In this document: positions 1 through 6,745 of the stretch, piece by piece
Numbering within the stretch: position 1 is the stretch's first letter
Layout of the letters: each line of letters opens with the position of its first letter
DNA from: DATFYI01 sp035315125
Lineage (GTDB): Bacteria > Chloroflexota > Anaerolineae > Anaerolineales > Anaerolineaceae
Length of the DNA: 13,594 nucleotides
Direction of reading: 5' to 3'
Assembly (NCBI GenBank): GCA_035315125.1
Contig: DATFYI010000020.1
Location: forward strand, 1-13,594
The notes under the pieces: model-generated
What the model saw: the letters and a program-made list of their open reading frames with translations, nothing else
Told to the model about the DNA's origin: nothing
Databases searched by the model: none
Translations under genes and position numbers: made by a program

Positions 1-49
1 AGTACTTCTTTTTACGGCTATCGGGTGTTATTTTGGCCAGCTCAACCAA
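1..49 (-). other. possible 5' end of a further minus-strand gene (partial)
   Basis: Downstream of the hydantoinase remnant, one minus-strand frame stays open to the window edge. From a TTG at 49-47 it reads LVELAKITPDSRKKY, which looks protein-like. There is no clear ribosome binding site and only about 16 codons are visible, so no function can be given. It could equally be chance coding in noncoding DNA. Confidence 0.2.
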
Positions 50-60
50 TCGGCGGCGCT

Positions 61-198
61 TTACAAAACAGGCGCCTTGCCTTGCAGAAAATGTCCCTGG
101 CCTTTTGGACCAAGGAATTGTCCGTCTCGTACCAGCAGCCTGCCGTACGCCAGGGTCGCTTGAGGGTATCCGCACACTTCCAACCCTTCGTAGGGGCT
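61..198 (-). pseudogene. stranded C-terminal end of the hydantoinase, after the in-frame stop
   Basis: Directly after the TAA at 199-201, and in the same frame, 45 more codons run to a second TAA at 61-63. They begin SPYEGLEVCGYPQATLAYGR and continue with LLVRDGQF. This matches the usual hydantoinase ending, in which a V-D-Y-x-P-Y-E-G segment leads into the last beta-sandwich strands (V-x-G-x-x-x-T-x-V-x-x-G-x-V-V-x-x-G). The stop replaces the expected tyrosine codon. No start codon with a ribosome binding site precedes this piece, so it is probably untranslated unless the stop is read through. With it, the protein would be 458 residues, the normal family length. Confidence 0.8.
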
Positions 199-1437
199 TT
201 AATCCACCCGTTCGTGCAAATGCTCATGGGATAGGGTGACTTTTTTGTTGGGGTCGAATAGCACGATATCCGCATCCGAGCCGATTGCCAGGGCGCCTTT
301 TTGCGGATACAGCCCAAAAATACGGGCCGGGTTGCTGCAACAAAGCTGAACCCATTGGTTTATAGAAATATGACCGGCGCCAACACCGAAGCTGTACAAA
401 AGAGCCAGACGGGTTTCAATCCCGGGCAGGCCATTGGGTATTATCGTAAAGTTGTCGATGCCGGCATCTTTTTGGCCGTGGTACATAAATGGGCAGTGGT
501 CGGTTCCCACGGTTTGCAGATTGCCCTGACCCAGAGCATGCCATAAGGCTGCGGCATCGGCTACTGTGCGCAAAGGTGGCGAACAAACGAATTTTGCCCC
601 CTCAAACCCTGGCCGGTCGTATTCGGCATCACTCAGCAGCAAATATTGTGGACAGGTTTCGCCGATCACAGCCTGCCCGCGCCCTCGCGCCGTTGCGATT
701 TCTTGCGCCCCACGCGCAGTCGAAACGTGCACAATATAGGTCATTCCACCCGCAATCTCGCCTAAAGCCAACGCCCGCTGAATGGCTTCAGCTTCGGCAA
801 CAGCCGGCCGGCTGAGGGGATGAAAGTGAGGGCTAAGCTGTCCGGCCTGCAGAAAGGCCTGTTTTTTGTATTCTATCATGGCGTTGTTTTCGGCGTGCAC
901 CATCACAATCCCGCCGGCTGTTTTAACCGCCAGCATGGCCGCCAGCAGCTGCTCGTCCGTTAAACGCAAGCCTGCATAGGTGGTATAGGTTTTGAAAGAG
1001 GGCATTCCGGCTGCCACCACAGCGGGCACCTGGGCCAGGGTTTCTGGATCGGCGCGAGAAAGGGTCATGTGCAAACCGTAGTCAATCACAGCTCTGCCGT
1101 CTGCCTGGGCGCGCCGGATTTCATAGGCCTGCAAGAGGCTCTGGTCAGCCTCCGGTTCGATAAAATCTAGCACGGTAGTGACGCCTCCATAGGCGGCCGC
1201 CATGGTACCCGTTTCCCAATTATCGCTGGAAGTGAACGCTCCGGCCTGCATTTCAAGGTGAACGTGCGGATCGATGGCGCCAGGTAAAACCAGTTTGCCC
1301 GTTGCATCCAAGACCTCATTTCCGGACAAATTTTGACCAATTTCAGCGATACATCCCGCAGAAATACCGATATCTGCCGGGAAAGTATCTCCTGCCGTGA
1401 CCAGTATGCCGTTGCTGATTACCAGATCAAATTGCAT
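199..1437 (-). CDS. hydA: D-hydantoinase / dihydropyrimidinase-type amidohydrolase, shortened by an in-frame stop
   Basis: Cyclic amidohydrolase that opens hydantoin, dihydropyrimidine or related ureide rings; cytoplasmic binuclear metal enzyme. All metal ligands are visible: HVH (His58, His60), the lysine to be carboxylated (Lys149 in PSFKTYTTY), His181 (VHAEN), His237 (IVHVST) and Asp313 (GTDHCPF). A beta-sandwich segment opens the protein (residues 1-50), followed by the TIM barrel. The reading frame ends after 412 residues at HLHERVD, whereas relatives have about 458. The missing 45 residues are still encoded in frame beyond the TAA. The start at ATG 1437 gives the normal N-terminus, but no strong ribosome binding site is seen. 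It lies 130 bp after the YgeW-like gene on the same strand. In E. coli, hydA and ygeW belong to a purine/ureide catabolism cluster, so a similar role is inferred. The TAA may be a real nonsense mutation or a sequencing error. Confidence 0.85.
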   Translation of the reverse strand: MQFDLVISNGILVTAGDTFPADIGISAGCIAEIGQNLSGNEVLDATGKLVLPGAIDPHVHLEMQAGAFTSSDNWETGTMAAAYGGVTTVLDFIEPEADQSLLQAYEIRRAQADGRAVIDYGLHMTLSRADPETLAQVPAVVAAGMPSFKTYTTYAGLRLTDEQLLAAMLAVKTAGGIVMVHAENNAMIEYKKQAFLQAGQLSPHFHPLSRPAVAEAEAIQRALALGEIAGGMTYIVHVSTARGAQEIATARGRGQAVIGETCPQYLLLSDAEYDRPGFEGAKFVCSPPLRTVADAAALWHALGQGNLQTVGTDHCPFMYHGQKDAGIDNFTIIPNGLPGIETRLALLYSFGVGAGHISINQWVQLCCSNPARIFGLYPQKGALAIGSDADIVLFDPNKKVTLSHEHLHERVD

Positions 1438-1495
1438 CCAACCAACCCATATCAGGCAATGAAGCCAGTTCTAAGAAAAACAAATGCTTATTAAA

Positions 1496-1540
1496 TTCTG
1501 GTCATGCACGTACCCATAGATGAAATGTGCATGACCAGAA
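1496..1540 (-). terminator. 14-bp perfect inverted repeat between the ygeW-like gene and the hydantoinase
   Basis: TTCTGGTCATGCAC at 1496-1509 and its exact reverse complement at 1527-1540 enclose a 17-nt loop. Read on the minus strand, the hairpin follows the ygeW stop by 27 nt and is followed by the T-rich stretch TTTAATAAGCATTTGTTTTT. It could be a weak intrinsic terminator or attenuator between the two genes, an mRNA-stabilising hairpin, or an operator. The repeat itself is certain; its role is inferred. Confidence 0.55.
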
Positions 1541-1567
1541 CGGTCTACCGATAAATCTGCTTTTCAA

Positions 1568-2560
1568 TCAAGCGCGTCCACCCATCGTCAGCGCCATTAA
1601 GGCCTTTTGGATGTGCAAACGATTTTCAGCTTGTTTGAATATGATCGATTGAGGACCGTCGATCACGTCGCCGTCGGCTTCGTGGCCGCGGTCGATCGGC
1701 ATGCAGTGCATATAGACGGCATGTTTTTTGGCCAGCTTCATCTTGTCCATCGTAACGCGCCAATCTTTATGCTCGGCGGCCATGGCTTCCACCTGAGCTT
1801 CCTCTTCGGTGACCATGATAGGCCCCCAGGACTTCGGATAAAGGAAATCTGCGTCGGCAAAAGCTTCGTCCATATTATGAGTTTCTGATAGCTCGACGCC
1901 GGCATCATCGGCAAATTGTTTGGCCTTCTCCATCACGCTCGGCATGAGCTGGTAACCTTCCGGGTAGGCCAGGGTTACATCCATGCCGAAGCGCGGCATC
2001 AGCCACACCAGCGATTGGGGCACGCTCAAAGGCCGCACATATTTAGGGGCGTAGGTCCACGAAATGACGAATTTCCGCTTGCGTAAATCTCGACCGAACA
2101 GTTCCATTAAGGTCATCAGATCGGCCATGGCCTGGCAGGGGTGGTCCACATCATCCTGCATGTTCATAATCGGGGCATCGGCATATTCTGCCATTTCATA
2201 CAGGTATTTATTGCCAATGCCGGTACGGCAGTCGCGAATGGCAATACCGTGTCCATAACTGCTCAATACCGTGCCGGTGTCTTTTGCATTTTCGCCGTGG
2301 CCAATTTGAGTGGCCTTGGGTGTTAGATAAATGGCATGGCCTCCGAGCTGGGTCATACCCGTTTCGAAGGAGTTGCGTGTGCGGGTGCTTTCTTCAAAGA
2401 AGAGCATGTAGAGCGTTTTGGCTCGCAGAATTTGGTCATGGTAGATGCCGGTTGCGAATTCACTTTTCAAGCGAAATGCCAGATCGAGCATCGTGTTTAA
2501 ATCTTCGATGCTCCAGTCCGGAGAGCAGATGAAGTCCTTCTGAAATAGTTTCGTGTTCAA
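1568..2560 (-). CDS. ygeW: YgeW-type (knotted) carbamoyltransferase
   Basis: Aspartate/ornithine carbamoyltransferase superfamily protein of 330 residues, closest by eye to E. coli YgeW (about 396 residues). The shared stretch PLSVPQ...RFGMDVTLAYPEGY and YPKSWGP are YgeW hallmarks. Carbamoyl-phosphate motif STRTR is at about 58-62, HPCQ at 140-143 and HCMP at 285-288, so the catalytic core is intact. YgeW's exact substrate is not settled. Its operon context in E. coli, with hydA, ygeX, ygeY and ssnA, points to anaerobic purine or allantoin breakdown, where a carbamoyl group would be moved to phosphate. Start choice: the frame is open to a TTG at 2575, but that TTG overlaps a strong GGAGG (2569-2573). 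The TTG at 2560, 8 nt after the GGAGG, is the better start. The hydantoinase follows on the same strand. Confidence 0.85.
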   Translation of the reverse strand: MNTKLFQKDFICSPDWSIEDLNTMLDLAFRLKSEFATGIYHDQILRAKTLYMLFFEESTRTRNSFETGMTQLGGHAIYLTPKATQIGHGENAKDTGTVLSSYGHGIAIRDCRTGIGNKYLYEMAEYADAPIMNMQDDVDHPCQAMADLMTLMELFGRDLRKRKFVISWTYAPKYVRPLSVPQSLVWLMPRFGMDVTLAYPEGYQLMPSVMEKAKQFADDAGVELSETHNMDEAFADADFLYPKSWGPIMVTEEEAQVEAMAAEHKDWRVTMDKMKLAKKHAVYMHCMPIDRGHEADGDVIDGPQSIIFKQAENRLHIQKALMALTMGGRA

Positions 2561-2760
2561 GCTGATAGCCTCCAAATGGATTAAAATGATTTGAATTATT
2601 CAATTGAGAGCCAGCTAAAATCATGCGCTGGCAGGCACAAGCCTGTTATTGTGTATCTTATGAACTATTAAAGGCGGTTGATTGCGCTGGCAGAAAAATG
2701 GGATTTAATGAGTAACCCTTAACATAAATCTCATAAAACGATCATTAAATCAAGTTTAGC
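2561..2760. promoter_or_regulatory. repeat-rich upstream region of ygeW (divergent control region, left part)
   Basis: No gene fits here. Visible elements: a direct repeat TGCGCTGGCAG at 2624-2634 and 2683-2693; an inverted repeat GCCAGC (2610-2615) / GCTGGC (2627-2632); CAGGC-ACAA-GCCTG at 2632-2645; and a 13-bp palindrome TTGAATTATTCAA at 2591-2603. These could be binding sites for a regulator of the minus-strand operon. No convincing -35/-10 pair for ygeW was picked out. Confidence 0.4.
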
Positions 2761-2789
2761 ATAGTAAAAAGGGCTTGTCAATAGATTTT

Positions 2790-2837
2790 GTAAAGTGTAG
2801 CTTTACTATCGGCCAGACAAGTGATATACTACTTTAC
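2790..2837 (+). promoter_or_regulatory. promoter with overlapping operator for the AOR gene
   Basis: A -35-like TTTACT (2802-2807), a 17-bp spacer and an extended -10, TG-A-TATACT (2822-2830), form a good sigma-70-type promoter with a predicted start near 2837. The inverted repeat GTAAAG (2790-2795) / CTTTAC (2801-2806) covers the -35 box, and a third CTTTAC lies at 2832-2837 near the transcription start. This arrangement suits a repressor, but no regulator gene is visible here. Confidence 0.5.
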
Positions 2838-2885
2838 GGGTTGGAGCGATGATTTAGTCATCATTTTTATAAGCTGCGAGGTAAA

Positions 2886-4787
2886 ATGCCCAACATTGCC
2901 TGGATCGATCTTACAAATCATTCAGTACGTTACACCGAAACAGATCCCGAGTTCATCAAGAATTTTTTAGGTGGGCGCGGATTAGGCGCCAGGCTGCTCT
3001 TCGATCAGGTTGGAGCGGACGTCAAACCCTTTGATCCTGAAAACTGCATCATATTCACGACCGGGCCATTTAGCGGTAGACCGTGGCCAACGGCTTCGCG
3101 ACTGCATGTCACTTTTAAATCTCCGGCAACGGGCGCTTATGGATATGCCAATGCTGGCGGCCATGTTGGGCCAGAATTAGCTAAAGCCGGTTTTAGCGCG
3201 CTGGTGGTAACCGGGCGATCACAAAATCCTGTCTATCTGGATGTAACCCAGGACAGTGTGAGCATTTGCCCGGCCGAGCAGCTGTGGGGTTTGGGGACTT
3301 ATGCCACCCAGCAGACTTTGCTGGGATCCGAGGGCGAGAACGGTAAATCAGGTCGCGTCATTTGTATTGGACCGGCCGGCGAAAACCTGGTGCTCACGGC
3401 GGCGGTGATCAATGACTTCGGGCGCGCCGCGGCACGCGGCGGTCCTGGCGCTGTGATGGGTTCGAAAAACCTGAAGGCCATCCGGGTAAAAGCTGAAAAG
3501 CCGATGCCATCCGGGGCAGCGTTCTCACAGGCTGCAAAAAAAGCCAGCCAGCACCTGATCTCCGATCCGAAAAATCAGGGGCTCATGTCAGTCGGTACGA
3601 TTTGTTTATTGAGAGGGAAAAACGTAAGCGGCGACCTGCCAGCCAAAAACCACCAGTTGGGCCAGGTGCCATTTATCGATCAAATCGACCCGAATGCGCT
3701 GGCGAATTATAAGACCAAACGTATGGGTTGCGCTTCCTGCCCAATCCGCTGCTCGCGCATCTCGCAGGTAAAAGAAGGCCCGTATGCGGCTGAGGTGGAA
3801 GGCCCGGAATACGAAACCACCGATGCCTTAGGCCCGATGTGCTGGAATTCTGACCTTGAGGTCATCATCCGGGCCAATTATCTGTGCAATGATTATGGCC
3901 TGGATACGATTTCTTTGGGCGTGACGATTGCCTTTGCCATGGAATGCCACCAGCATGGGATTTTATCGGATGCGGACCTGTCGCTGGAATGGGGTGACAC
4001 TCAAACTATCCTGGGGCTGATTGAAAAGATTGCCCGGCGGGATGGGATTGGTAATGTGTTGGCCGATGGGGTGCGCCGTGCGGCTGAAACCATCGGCCAG
4101 GGCGCAACGGCCTACGCCATGCAGGTCAAGGGGCTGGAAATGCCGCGCCAGGAACCCCGCTTTGCCAAAGGTTTTGGGCTGGGGCACGCCACCTCCAATC
4201 GCGGCGCCGATCATTTGTATGCCATGCCGGCTATCGATCTGGGCGGCAACTGGGATGTGGCGCGTAAAATCTTCCCGGCCGAGATTCTGGACGAACTGAT
4301 GGATCCGGCCAATGAAAGCTACAAGCCCGATATGGTGGTGTACGGTGAGCATTACAACGCCATCACCGATTCTCTGGGCATTTGCAAGTTCAGCACCACC
4401 GAGGAATACAGCCAGATGCCGGCCGATTTGCTGCCAGGTCTTGAGGCTCTGGGATTTTCGATCACCGAAAAGGGCCTGCTGGAAATCGGCGAGCGGATTG
4501 TCAACCTGGAACGGCTTTATAACGTCCGTGAAGGTCTGAGCCGCCAGGATGATTACCTGCCGGCCCGTTTTACCAGCGAGCCACTGCCGATCTCCGCCAA
4601 CGTGATCGATCCTGTCACCGGTAAGACGCAATTGGGCGATTATCTGCGTACCGGCCAGCTTTTTGATTTCGATGCCATGCTGGATCGTTATTACAGCCTG
4701 CGCGGCTGGGACAGCGACGGCCGGCCGTTGCAGGTTACTTTAGACCGTCTGGGTCTATCCATTGAAGGAAAAGGTGTTATTTCCTGA
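2886..4787 (+). CDS. aor: tungsten-containing aldehyde:ferredoxin oxidoreductase (AOR family)
   Basis: Oxidises aldehydes to carboxylic acids, passing electrons to ferredoxin (or the reverse) through a tungsten bis-pterin and one 4Fe-4S cluster; oxygen-sensitive and cytoplasmic. The length, 633 residues, is normal. The N-terminal domain (about 1-205) carries FLGGRGLGARLLFD and the GPFSG/FKSP segments typical of AOR pterin binding. Cluster cysteines are CASCPIRC (Cys282, Cys285, Cys289) plus the distal Cys500 in GICKF. EYET (308-311) and the histidine of ATSNRGADHL (His443) match residues lining the tungsten site in Pyrococcus AOR. The true aldehyde substrate cannot be told from the sequence. 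The start ATG is preceded by GAGGT about 4-5 nt upstream. It is divergent from ygeW and shares its control region. A MoaD-like gene 1.6 kb downstream may serve its cofactor. Confidence 0.93.
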   Translation: MPNIAWIDLTNHSVRYTETDPEFIKNFLGGRGLGARLLFDQVGADVKPFDPENCIIFTTGPFSGRPWPTASRLHVTFKSPATGAYGYANAGGHVGPELAKAGFSALVVTGRSQNPVYLDVTQDSVSICPAEQLWGLGTYATQQTLLGSEGENGKSGRVICIGPAGENLVLTAAVINDFGRAAARGGPGAVMGSKNLKAIRVKAEKPMPSGAAFSQAAKKASQHLISDPKNQGLMSVGTICLLRGKNVSGDLPAKNHQLGQVPFIDQIDPNALANYKTKRMGCASCPIRCSRISQVKEGPYAAEVEGPEYETTDALGPMCWNSDLEVIIRANYLCNDYGLDTISLGVTIAFAMECHQHGILSDADLSLEWGDTQTILGLIEKIARRDGIGNVLADGVRRAAETIGQGATAYAMQVKGLEMPRQEPRFAKGFGLGHATSNRGADHLYAMPAIDLGGNWDVARKIFPAEILDELMDPANESYKPDMVVYGEHYNAITDSLGICKFSTTEEYSQMPADLLPGLEALGFSITEKGLLEIGERIVNLERLYNVREGLSRQDDYLPARFTSEPLPISANVIDPVTGKTQLGDYLRTGQLFDFDAMLDRYYSLRGWDSDGRPLQVTLDRLGLSIEGKGVIS

Positions 4788-4880
4788 TTAAATTATTTAC
4801 AGGGACCTACGGGGGGATGCAGGTGATAAGAGGATTATGAGAAAAACGTCTTAATCTTTTATCCGCCCGCAGGAACCCTT

Positions 4881-4930
4881 TTATCTCTGTTTCTTTATCC
4901 CCTTTATCCCCTTCATCTCTGTTTGTTTTT
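4881..4930. repeat. T/C-rich short direct repeats upstream of gnd
   Basis: ATCTCTGTTT occurs at 4883-4892 and 4915-4924, flanking two head-to-tail copies of CTTTATCCCC (4893-4902 and 4902-4911). On the other strand this reads as GGGGATAAAG units. It is probably simple or dispersed intergenic repeat DNA and runs into the likely gnd promoter. Confidence 0.5.
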
Positions 4931-4940
4931 CTGTTAAAAT
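4912..4940 (+). promoter_or_regulatory. likely gnd promoter
   Basis: An extended -10, TG-T-TAAAAT (4932-4940), lies 17 bp after a weak -35, TTCATC (4912-4917). The leader to the gnd ATG would be about 17 nt. The repeat described at 4881-4930 overlaps the -35 region. Confidence 0.35.
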
Positions 4941-4963
4941 GACAGAAAGGACGGTGATGGTCT

Positions 4964-6376
4964 ATGGGAAAAGCACAGATTGGTTTAATAGGCCTGGCAG
5001 TCATGGGGCAAAACCTGGTTTTGAATATGGAACGCAACGGCTATACGGTGGCGGTCTACAACCGCACGGCACAAACCATGCGGGATTTTGTGGCAGCGCA
5101 TCCTGGCAAAAAACTGCTAGGTTGCGAGAATTTAATGGACTTTGTGGCGGCGATCGACCGGCCGCGTAAGATGATGCTGATGGTCAAAGCCGGCCTGGCA
5201 GTGGATGCGGTGATCGAACAACTGCTGCCGCTGCTGGATGTGGGCGACTTGATCATCGACGGCGGCAATTCTTTTTTTGAAGACACGGAACGCCGCTCCA
5301 AAGACCTGGAAGCCAGGGATCTGCGCTTTATCGGCACAGGCGTTTCGGGCGGCGAAGAAGGCGCGCTGAAGGGGCCCAGCATTATGCCAGGCGGCCAGCC
5401 CGAAGCCTATGCAATGGTAAAAGACATCTTCACCGCCATTTCGGCTAAAGTGGACGGCGAGCCGTGTGTCACCTATATTGGACCGCGCGGCGCCGGTCAC
5501 TACGTCAAGAGCGTTCACAACGGCATCGAATATGGCGATATGCAGTTGATCGCCGAGGCCTACGATATTTTGCACCGCGCCCTGCAGCTTAGCGACCAGG
5601 AATTGGCGGATATCTTTGCCGAGTGGAACCGGGGCGAGCTGCAATCTTATCTGATTGAAATCACCAGCCACATCTTTACACAAATCGATCCGGAAACCGG
5701 CCAGCCGCTGGTAGATTTGATCCTGGATGAGGCCCAGCAAAAAGGGACGGGCAAATGGACCAGCCAGAATGCGCTGGATCTGGGCGTGCCCATCCCAACC
5801 ATCAACGCGGCGGTCGAGTCGCGTATCCTGTCGGCCCTGCTGGAAGAGCGCCAGGCTGCCAGTCAGGTTCTGAGCGGGCCAGGCATTGAGTTCAGGGGCG
5901 AGCGCAAGGTGTTGATTGAAAAAGTGCGAGATGCTTTGTATATGGCCAAGATCTGTTCGTATGCCCAGGGCATGGCCTTGCTGCGCGCCGCCAGCCGTGA
6001 TTATGATTACAACCTGCATCCCGGTGAGATCGCCGCCATCTGGCGCGGCGGCTGCATCATACGCGCCCAGTTCCTCAACCGCATCCGGGAAGCGTACGGC
6101 CGCCAACCTGACCTGCCCAACCTGATGTTGGACGAAGGTTTCCGGCAGGATGTAACCCGGCGCCAGAGCGCCTTGCGTTACGTGGTTGAGACAGCGGTTA
6201 ACCTGGGCATACCCTGCGCAGCGCTGGCCAGCGCGCTGAGTTATTTCGACGCCTACCGCACCAGACGGCTGCCCGCCAACCTGACCCAGGCGCAGCGCGA
6301 TTATTTTGGGGCGCACACCTTCAAGCGCATCGACAAACCCGGTGTGTTTCACGTTGAGTGGCCTGCCACGGAATAA
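4964..6376 (+). CDS. gnd: 6-phosphogluconate dehydrogenase, decarboxylating (NADP-type)
   Basis: Converts 6-phosphogluconate to ribulose 5-phosphate and CO2 with NAD(P) reduction in the oxidative pentose phosphate pathway. At 470 residues it is the normal long form. The Rossmann motif is GLAVMGQN (10-17). NRT (33-35) is where NADP enzymes bind the 2'-phosphate. The signature SGGEEGALKGPSIMPGG starts near 128. The catalytic lysine and substrate asparagine are Lys182 and Asn186 in GHYVKSVHNGIEYGDMQ. The all-helical C-terminal domain is complete and ends FKRIDKPGVFHVEW. ATG 4964 is the first usable start because an in-frame TGA lies at 4955-4957; AAGGA at 4947-4951 is rather far (12 nt), and GGTGATGG is nearer but weak. 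It stands between AOR and the MoaD-like gene and probably has its own promoter. Confidence 0.96.
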   Translation: MGKAQIGLIGLAVMGQNLVLNMERNGYTVAVYNRTAQTMRDFVAAHPGKKLLGCENLMDFVAAIDRPRKMMLMVKAGLAVDAVIEQLLPLLDVGDLIIDGGNSFFEDTERRSKDLEARDLRFIGTGVSGGEEGALKGPSIMPGGQPEAYAMVKDIFTAISAKVDGEPCVTYIGPRGAGHYVKSVHNGIEYGDMQLIAEAYDILHRALQLSDQELADIFAEWNRGELQSYLIEITSHIFTQIDPETGQPLVDLILDEAQQKGTGKWTSQNALDLGVPIPTINAAVESRILSALLEERQAASQVLSGPGIEFRGERKVLIEKVRDALYMAKICSYAQGMALLRAASRDYDYNLHPGEIAAIWRGGCIIRAQFLNRIREAYGRQPDLPNLMLDEGFRQDVTRRQSALRYVVETAVNLGIPCAALASALSYFDAYRTRRLPANLTQAQRDYFGAHTFKRIDKPGVFHVEWPATE

Positions 6377-6438
6377 TTATCCGTCCGGAAGAGGGTCGTT
6401 GATCGATTTCACAAGATCGGGCAGAAGGATAAACAGCG

Positions 6439-6732
6439 TTGGATGAGCCAACTGTCACCGTGCACGTCCATTATTACAGCATCCTGGCAGATTATGTTTC
6501 AGCCAGGCAGGCCGATGTAACGCTCAAACAAGGTGCATCGGTAGCGCAGTTATTGAATACCCTGCTGGATAGCAATCCTGCGGCCTTCAAGAGCATTATG
6601 ATGAACGGCGCGAAACGATCTGCCTTTGTACGCGTATTCAGGAATGGGGAGCTGGTTTCTGAGGAAAATGAGCAGACCAGCGTTGCCGATGGGGACGAGT
6701 ATAAGTTGTTCCCGGCTATCTCAGGCGGCTAG
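6439..6732 (+). CDS. MoaD/ThiS-family sulfur carrier protein
   Basis: Small ubiquitin-like protein of 97 residues ending FPAISGG. The C-terminal Gly-Gly (96-97) is the hallmark of MoaD/ThiS carriers, which are adenylated and thiocarboxylated there to donate sulfur, in MoaD's case for the pterin dithiolene of molybdenum/tungsten cofactors. The N-terminal strand VTVHVHYYSILADYV and the segment VADGDEYKLFPAISGG fit the fold. The start is TTG 6439, 8 nt after AGAAGGAT; the nearby ATG at 6443 is in another frame. It follows gnd by 62 bp with no clear promoter and may be cotranscribed with it. AOR genes often have a MoaD-like partner nearby, so a role in tungstopterin synthesis for the AOR is a reasonable inference; a ThiS-like role is the alternative. 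Confidence 0.82.
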   Translation: MDEPTVTVHVHYYSILADYVSARQADVTLKQGASVAQLLNTLLDSNPAAFKSIMMNGAKRSAFVRVFRNGELVSEENEQTSVADGDEYKLFPAISGG

Positions 6733-6745
6733 CGCACAGCTTCTT

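Noticed and set aside
199..201. TAA of the hydantoinase as a recoded (selenocysteine or similar) codon
   Set aside because: Selenocysteine uses TGA and pyrrolysine TAG; other genes here end in TAA normally, so recoding of TAA is not supported.
42..317. 91-codon minus-strand frame at the left edge
   Set aside because: Overlaps the hydantoinase end in another frame; the hydantoinase frame carries the recognisable protein on both sides of the TAA, so a frameshift is not needed.
2848..2870. Small hairpin GATGAT-TTA-GTCATC followed by Ts in the AOR leader as an attenuator
   Set aside because: The stem is only six pairs with one wobble and no G-C core, too weak to claim termination.
3963..4631. 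Minus-strand open frame of 222 codons opposite the AOR gene
   Set aside because: Lies inside the well-conserved AOR coding region and resembles nothing; a shadow frame.
5132..6352. Minus-strand open frame of 406 codons opposite gnd
   Set aside because: It mirrors a fully conserved 6-phosphogluconate dehydrogenase and has no family resemblance or start signal; a product of codon bias in the real gene.
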